Of a stretch of 21,684 bases of DNA, positions 20,043 through 21,684 are shown piece after piece (position 1 is the stretch's first letter; the number at the start of each line of letters is the position of its first letter). A model generated the notes under the pieces. The model ran no database searches. It saw nothing but the letters and a program-made list of their open reading frames with translations, and was not told the origin of the DNA. Origin of the DNA: Entrophospora sp. SA101 (taxonomy: Eukaryota; Glomeromycota; Glomeromycetes; Entrophosporales; Entrophosporaceae). Position numbers and translations under genes: made by a program. The stretch is from the NCBI GenBank assembly GCA_958430865.1, contig CAUDNR010002046.1:69513-91196 (forward strand), given 5' to 3'.

Positions 20043-20210
20043 TTTGAAGAGCAAGTAAAAGGTGGTTCTAAAAAGTCAAGTTGGATATGGAAAGATAATC
20101 AATTCTTGTGGTGGAAACATAGATTTCCTGTTTTGCCTACTAAATACTTGTGTGCACCTACAACCTCCACCCAAGCGAGAGGTTATTTAGTTAAGCTGGA
20201 AATACAATAA
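20043..20210 (+). pseudogene. Decayed hAT transposase fragment, apparently internally deleted
   Basis: The + strand frame reads FEEQVKGGSKKSSWIWK, which resembles the start of a BED-type zinc finger, then passes almost directly into FLWWKHRFPVLPTKYLCAP. That second block resembles the conserved hAT C-terminal region (WW ... FP.L ... KYL..PATS). The usual central several hundred residues are absent, and the SERxFS motif that should follow is degraded (TQARG). The frame ends at a TAA at 20208-20210. This looks like a non-functional, internally deleted copy. The superfamily call rests on motif memory, without alignment. Confidence 0.55.
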
Positions 20211-20291
20211 TCTCAAAAAAAACAAAACTTGATCCACCCTTATTTGAAAAAAAAAATTTGATAATTTTGATAAATTAGAATATTTATTTAT

Positions 20292-20342
20292 GAACAAATA
20301 TTCATTTGATCATTAATTAATTATTCAAATGAATGAATATTC
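20292..20342. repeat. A/T-rich palindrome
   Basis: AAATATTCATTTGA at about 20296-20309 pairs with TCAAATGAATGAATATT at about 20325-20341 around a TTAATTAATTA core. It forms an imperfect hairpin of about 50 bp just after the hAT fragment. Given the A/T content it may be incidental. Confidence 0.4.
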
Positions 20343-20417
20343 AGTGGGGAAATTTCTGATTAATAGAGAAGATTCTTATCATTAATATCATGGGAAGGAT
20401 TGTTATCGACTACTATT

Positions 20418-20555
20418 TCAGATGCTTGTGACCTGTACATGCTCGTTGTTTGTTGCAACATTAGTCATATCAATATTATCAACTGCAGAATAATCTTGAA
20501 AACTTACTATTTCTAGTGTTCTGAGCAGGCTAGGTCTAGTACCCGGGTCAGACAT
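20418..20555 (-). CDS. 45-residue ORF beside hAT remnant, unrecognised
   Basis: An ATG at 20555 opens MSDPGTRPSLLRTLEIVSFQ and reaches a stop at 20418. The first 15 codons are much less A/T-rich than the neighbourhood (CCGGGT, CTGCTC). The frame contains good donor-like sites (GTAAGT after codon 16, CAG|GT near the end), so it could be a first exon. It lies directly downstream of the hAT C-terminal remnant on the same strand and may belong to repeat-associated sequence. No function can be assigned. Confidence 0.25.
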   Translation of the reverse strand: MSDPGTRPSLLRTLEIVSFQDYSAVDNIDMTNVATNNEHVQVTSI

Positions 20556-20574
20556 AATTGTAAAATAAATTATT

Positions 20575-20709
20575 TCATGGTTTAGTAATATTATTTTCTT
20601 TAGGCAAATTTTTCAGGTACATGCATGCTTGAATTGTTTCTTGCGACATCTTTTTTGTAATTAGGTCATCACCACCTTAAAAGATTCTTTCGACTGACAC
20701 ATTTGTACA
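20575..20709 (-). pseudogene. hAT transposase C-terminal (dimerisation) remnant with internal stop
   Basis: Read leftward from 20709, the frame gives CTNVSVERIF, then a TAA stop, then GGDDLITKKMSQETIQACMY and a further dozen residues to a stop at 20575. The VSVERIFS..GDLITxxR.xMSxETIQA pattern is the conserved C-terminal dimerisation region of hAT transposases, and the stop replaces the expected Ser. Upstream (above 20709) there is no transposase sequence, only A/T-rich DNA and a GAAT/GAGT repeat at about 20778-20816. It is a truncated, dead copy on the opposite strand from the 20043-20210 fragment. Confidence 0.7.
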
Positions 20710-20777
20710 TTATATTAAATGATACATTTTTTTTGTTGCAAATTAAAGATATAAATAAAAATGATTATTACTAAAAA

Positions 20778-20816
20778 TGAATAAATGAATTTAATGAATG
20801 AGTGAGTGAGTGAATG
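20778..20816. repeat. GAAT/GAGT tetranucleotide repeat
   Basis: Runs of ATGA/GTGA units (GAATGAGTGAGTGAGTGAATG at the core) form a short interrupted tetranucleotide microsatellite. Confidence 0.6.
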
Positions 20817-20940
20817 TTTTTATATTTATTGAAAAATTACTTGTTGCTGTTGAATAAATAATCAGTTTTAGGTAGTTTTTCATGTCCCACCAGGGCTGGA
20901 AATACAATGATGCAGATCATTTATAATTGGGTATGATTCA

Positions 20941-21229
20941 TTTCGTTTGTCGGAACCCATTTCGTCAAAAGTTTGTTTCGTCAAAAGTTTGTTTCATCGA
21001 AAGTTCATTCGTCAAAAATTATTTCGTCACAAAAAAAAAAACTCATTAAACAAATTTCTTCTCACACTTCCCACACATTCCAATTTCCTCACCTAATTTC
21101 TTAACTAACTTCCCACACTCCTCACATCTAACTCGTTCGGTCTCTGGCTCGAGGATGAAATAATTTTCGACGAAATGAACATTCGATGAAACAAACTTTC
21201 GACGAAATAATTTTCAACGAAGTAAACGT
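20941..21229. mobile_element. Foldback element built of TTTCGTCGAAA-type tandem units
   Basis: The left arm (about 20941-21030) is a tandem series of 15-17-bp units related to TTTCGTCAAAAGTTTG and TTTCGTCAAAAATTA. The right arm (about 21151-21229) carries the reverse complements (GACGAAATAATTTTC, GATGAAACAAACTTTC). About 55 bp of the arms can be aligned inverted with few mismatches (TCGTCRAAAGTTTGTTTCATCGAA then GTTCAT, then the ATTATTTC block). A CT-rich spacer of about 120 bp with ACTTCCCACAC twice separates them. No coding sequence is present. It looks like a non-autonomous foldback or MITE with subterminal tandem repeats; its exact ends and target duplication were not resolved. Confidence 0.7.
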
Positions 21230-21492
21230 GACTGGTTGAATACAAATGGCAGACTGTAACCATGACAGAGACAGAATGCAGGACACATATAAAAACTGCA
21301 TTTCAATGAAACAAAGTTTATCTGAATCAAATCATGATACATTGAGTTAATTTATTTATATATTAAGTAGTATATATCAATTCAAATTGAGCCAAAGCAC
21401 AATTTGTAATCAATTCAAATGAAATAAATCAAAAACTAGGTAATCCAATTTGAATTGGTTCAAATTTTGTTAATTTGTTTGAAGACTTACAA

Positions 21493-21684
21493 TTACAACA
21501 TATCTAGTAAATCTAAATCAACCTGTTGAGAATCTAAAAAAGATAAAAATTAATAAAATATTAAATTTTGGTTTAAAAAACAATTAATAGTTACCTTTAT
21601 GATTACCAATAATTGTTACTTTATTGGAATTGACAGGTTGAGGAAGATCTGTGAATTTTAATAATCTGCTAGTATAAATAGCAT
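21493..21684 (-). CDS. 3' end of an unidentified gene (5' end outside window)
   Basis: Two exons join in phase: 21684-21595 (continuing beyond the window) and 21533-21493. The join uses AAAG|GTAACT and TTTTTTAG|AT. The visible C-terminus reads SRLLKFTDLPQPVNSNKVTI, then IGNHK and, after the intron, DSQQVDLDLLDML and a stop. The acidic, leucine-rich tail (LDLLDML) resembles short interaction motifs such as clathrin-box-like sequences, but this is too little to name the protein. Clean splice sites and an uninterrupted phase argue that it is a real gene. Confidence 0.6.

Overview
The window looks like nuclear DNA of an AT-rich, intron-rich fungus. It carries a fungal-type VTC1, a CORVET Vps8, a full-length ABCB transporter and an F-box/leucine-rich protein of the kind that is hugely expanded in arbuscular mycorrhizal fungi. 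Introns are short, mostly GT..AG, and exons can be as small as 30 nt. Together with microsatellites and small palindromic elements this suggests Glomeromycotina (Rhizophagus-like). The organism is an inference, not something the sequence proves.

Layout: (1) 1-5136 (+), most of VPS8, entering from the left edge, ten exons visible; its ORF stops before the expected C-terminal RING region. (2) 5544-8285 (-), a 12-exon, 578-residue protein joining an N-terminal SPX domain to a zinc-dependent AstE/AspA-type deacylase. (3) 8728-9421 (+), VTC1, divergent from (2) across a 442-bp shared promoter region. (4) 9662-11362 (-), an intronless F-box protein. (5) 12539-17482 (-), an eight-exon ABCB/MDR-type transporter of 1371 residues, with a pogo/Tigger-like MITE in one intron. 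(6) 17483-21492, about 4 kb without a convincing conserved gene, holding several palindromic or foldback elements and two decayed hAT transposase fragments. (7) 21493-21684 (-), the 3' end of an unidentified gene leaving the window.

The most interesting part is the centre. VTC1 belongs to the complex that makes polyphosphate and moves it into the vacuole, and VTC subunits are controlled through SPX domains that sense inositol pyrophosphates. Here an SPX domain is spliced in frame to a metallo-deacylase and shares a promoter region with VTC1. This suggests a phosphate-status-responsive hydrolase linked to polyphosphate or vacuole metabolism. Vps8 also acts in endosome-vacuole traffic, so three adjacent genes have plausible vacuole or phosphate links, though adjacency alone does not prove joint function.

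All exon borders were placed by eye, from splice consensus plus unbroken reading phase and family similarity. No search or alignment was run.
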